Assembly (NCBI GenBank): GCA_007132635.1
Contig: SLOG01000031.1
Span: 1-8,403 of the forward strand
Direction of reading: 5' to 3'
Length of the DNA stretch: 8,403 nucleotides
Origin: Limnochordia bacterium
GTDB taxonomy: Bacteria; Bacillota; Limnochordia; Darwinibacteriales; SLO01
This document shows, piece by piece, positions 6,734 through 8,403 of this stretch; the stretch's first letter is position 1; each line of letters opens with the position of its first letter. The translations under genes and the position numbers were made by a program. Under the pieces are notes generated by a model. That model was not told where the DNA came from. It saw nothing but the letters and a program-made list of their open reading frames with translations, and did no database searches.

Positions 6734-7513
6734 ATGCAGCCGCAGACAGTGATGGACCATTTCCAGGCCATGGGGCACTGGGTGGACTGGGGTAGCACCC
6801 TGGACCACTTTCTTCATGGTGACCCGCACGTCGCTCTTCGGGGGATCGCAGTAGCCTGGATACCCACAGACAGGCTACTCGAGCAGGCACACAAAAAAGG
6901 GCTCAACTTTTTTATCAGCCATGAAGAGGTCTTCTATGACGACTTTCTCAACACTGCTTTTGGCGCTGCTCGTACCGAACGGCGGAAGCGCTGGCTCGAT
7001 GATGCCGGAATGGTAGTCATGCGCTGCCATGATACATGGGACAAGATGCCAGGCATTGGCGTTGTCGATTCGTGGGTGAAGGCACTAGGATTTTGCGCCG
7101 ATGCCAGACCGGTGGGTTCCTACTACTGTGTGTGCCATGCAAATGGCGAAACCGTAGATGCCATAGGCAGCCAGGTGCTTCGTTTGGTGAAGAGTATGGG
7201 CCAGAGTGTCGTGAACCGCTTTGGCGACGGGTCTCGTCCGGTGCGGCGGATCGTCGTTGGGACCGGAGCGATCACGAATGCCGCAGAAATGGCTGCGCTG
7301 GATCCGGATCTGCTTATTATGACAGACGATGGCTTCAACTCGTGCAACGGGGGCTTGCTGGCGTATGATCTCGACATCCCTATGCTGGTGGTCAACCATT
7401 ACATGGCAGAACGCGCAGGAATTCAGGAGCTAGCAATGTACTTGGGGCGCCAGTTTCCGCAGATTCGTGTTGAATTTTTTGATGTTGGATACACGTATGA
7501 ACCAATCCTTTGA
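6734..7513 (+). CDS. Nif3-like dinuclear metal centre protein
   Basis: A 259-residue cytoplasmic protein of the Nif3/DUF34 family (some members annotated GTP cyclohydrolase I type 2), the short form without a large central insertion. Expected metal-ligand positions can be followed in order: His63-Glu64 in FISHEEVFYDD, where the usual motif is His-His-Pro; His99 and Asp103 in RCHDTWD, matching the usual HTNxD; and His222 with Glu226 in NHYMAER, matching the usual GHYxTE. The RRIVVGTGAITNA stretch (171-183) is the usual glycine-rich segment. The His-to-Glu change marks a divergent branch. The biochemical role of the family is unsettled. It begins 7 bases after the DUF4838 stop, so the two are almost certainly co-transcribed and perhaps coupled. 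The upstream GGAAGG is 12 bases from ATG 6734, a rather long spacing. ATG 6752 is a less likely alternative. Confidence 0.85.
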   Translation: MQPQTVMDHFQAMGHWVDWGSTLDHFLHGDPHVALRGIAVAWIPTDRLLEQAHKKGLNFFISHEEVFYDDFLNTAFGAARTERRKRWLDDAGMVVMRCHDTWDKMPGIGVVDSWVKALGFCADARPVGSYYCVCHANGETVDAIGSQVLRLVKSMGQSVVNRFGDGSRPVRRIVVGTGAITNAAEMAALDPDLLIMTDDGFNSCNGGLLAYDLDIPMLVVNHYMAERAGIQELAMYLGRQFPQIRVEFFDVGYTYEPIL

Positions 7514-7550
7514 AGAAGGAACGGCGAGGTGTCTTTAGAAGTGGTCCGTG

Positions 7551-7557
7551 AAAGGAG
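7551..7557 (+). promoter_or_regulatory. Ribosome binding site of the BCCT transporter gene
   Basis: AAAGGAG stands 9 bases before ATG 7567, good spacing for initiation. It fixes the start in the 53-base gap after the Nif3-like gene. No terminator or clear promoter was seen in that gap, so the transporter is probably read through from the genes upstream. Confidence 0.82.
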
Positions 7558-7566
7558 TGGACACAC

Positions 7567-8403
7567 ATGGCACCTCAATCGGAGCGGCAGGCGCGTGCCG
7601 CAAAACTGCACAACCGCAATATACGGTGGTTTGGCTTTGACATGAATCCCATTGTCTTTACCGCGACGGCCTTGTTCGTGTTTGTTTTCGCTGGATGGTC
7701 GCTGCTGCATGCTGAAAGGGCTCATGCGCTCTTTGTTTCTGTGCAGGCCAGCATTGTCACCTCGTTTGACTGGCTCTTCATTTTATCCAGTAACTTCTTT
7801 ATCATGGTCTCTCTGTACCTGGCGTTCTCTAAGTTAGGTCATGTCCGTATCGGCGGCATCAGGGGTAAACCCGAGTTTTCCAACGCCGCTTGGTATTCAA
7901 TGCTCTTGTCTGCAGGTATGGGGATTGGGTTGATGTTCTGGGCCGTTGGCGAACCGCTGCATCATTTCATGGAAGCGCCTCCGATATTCACCGAAGCGGA
8001 AGACGTCCACAGCGCCATGGCGGCGACATTTTTCCACTGGGGTCTGCACCCCTGGGGTATCTACGCCCTGTTGTCCCTGGCGCTGGCCTTTTTCGCGTAT
8101 AACAAAAAGCTCCCGCTCTCCCTGCGGTCGGTTTTCTATCCGCTGGTGGGAGAACGGGTTTATGGACCACTCGGCGACTTGATTGATACGTTTGCTGTGC
8201 TAGCCACACTGTTCGGACTGGCGACGTCTCTGGGTTTGGGAATTCAGCAGATTAATAGCGGCCTTGACCATCTGCTGGGCATTGGTTTCAATATAGGGAT
8301 CCAAGTTCTGCTAATCTTTCTCATTACCCTTTTGGCAGTAGTGTCAGTCGTCTCCGGTATCGACAAGGGCATCAAGTTTCTTTCGACCCTCAACATCCGG
8401 TTG
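7567..8403 (+). CDS. BCCT family transporter (3' truncated by the window)
   Basis: The first 279 codons of a betaine/carnitine/choline-type secondary transporter; members have about 12 membrane helices and 500 or more residues, so roughly half is present. The frame is open to the last base. Hydrophobic segments lie at about 29-48, 67-87, 107-128, 151-176, 203-225 and 243-265. The family signature AGMGIGLMFW is at 116-125, and TFFHWGLHPWGIY is at 154-166. Trp158, Trp163 and Tyr166 have the spacing of the TM4 aromatic box that binds the trimethylammonium group in BetP. The GMGIG form is associated with sodium-coupled members rather than the CaiT-type exchanger. LGLGIQQINSGL (222-233) is also typical. 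The TM8 Trp motif lies beyond the edge, so the substrate stays open: glycine betaine, choline, carnitine or a related compound. Placement behind catabolic genes suggests nutrient uptake rather than only osmoprotection, but that is inference. Confidence 0.93.
   Translation, partial: MAPQSERQARAAKLHNRNIRWFGFDMNPIVFTATALFVFVFAGWSLLHAERAHALFVSVQASIVTSFDWLFILSSNFFIMVSLYLAFSKLGHVRIGGIRGKPEFSNAAWYSMLLSAGMGIGLMFWAVGEPLHHFMEAPPIFTEAEDVHSAMAATFFHWGLHPWGIYALLSLALAFFAYNKKLPLSLRSVFYPLVGERVYGPLGDLIDTFAVLATLFGLATSLGLGIQQINSGLDHLLGIGFNIGIQVLLIFLITLLAVVSVVSGIDKGIKFLSTLNIRL

Overview
The window looks like chromosomal DNA of a Gram-positive bacterium, most likely Bacillota (Firmicutes). The clues are strong AGGAGG-type ribosome binding sites, a tRNA gene with an encoded CCA end, a near-perfect housekeeping promoter on that tRNA, and a classic hairpin plus U-tract terminator. 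Base composition is moderately GC-rich. No phage, transposon, CRISPR or rRNA signature was found, and no finer taxonomic placement can be supported.

Layout. (1) Positions 2-145 hold the 3' end of an unrecognised plus-strand gene whose stop codon abuts that of the next, opposing gene. (2) Positions 140-2103 carry two minus-strand NAD(P)-dependent oxidoreductase genes, a Gfo/Idh/MocA-family dehydrogenase followed by an aldo/keto reductase. They are translationally coupled by a TGATG overlap. (3) Positions 2257-2436 hold a self-contained minus-strand tRNA-Lys(CTT) unit with its own promoter and a 13-bp hairpin terminator. (4) From 2589 to the right edge, five plus-strand genes run in one direction with gaps of 99, 82, 7 and 53 bases. 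They are a xylose-isomerase-like sugar phosphate isomerase/epimerase, an exported protein of unknown family, a large cytoplasmic DUF4838 glycoside-hydrolase-like protein, a Nif3-like dinuclear metal protein, and the first 279 residues of a BCCT-family transporter.

Working together. The two flanking blocks resemble a small catabolic island: two dehydrogenases and a TIM-barrel isomerase for sugar or polyol interconversion, a putative glycosidase without a signal peptide, an uncharacterised metalloprotein, and an uptake system. The tightest unit is DUF4838-Nif3 (7-base gap). The BCCT gene retains the TM4 aromatic residues used by relatives to hold a quaternary-ammonium group, so a betaine-type substrate is a reasonable guess. 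Whether that substrate belongs to the same pathway as the sugar-type enzymes is unknown. The least explained parts are the exported protein with a ten-G tract in its translation-initiation region, and the variant metal site of the Nif3-like protein.
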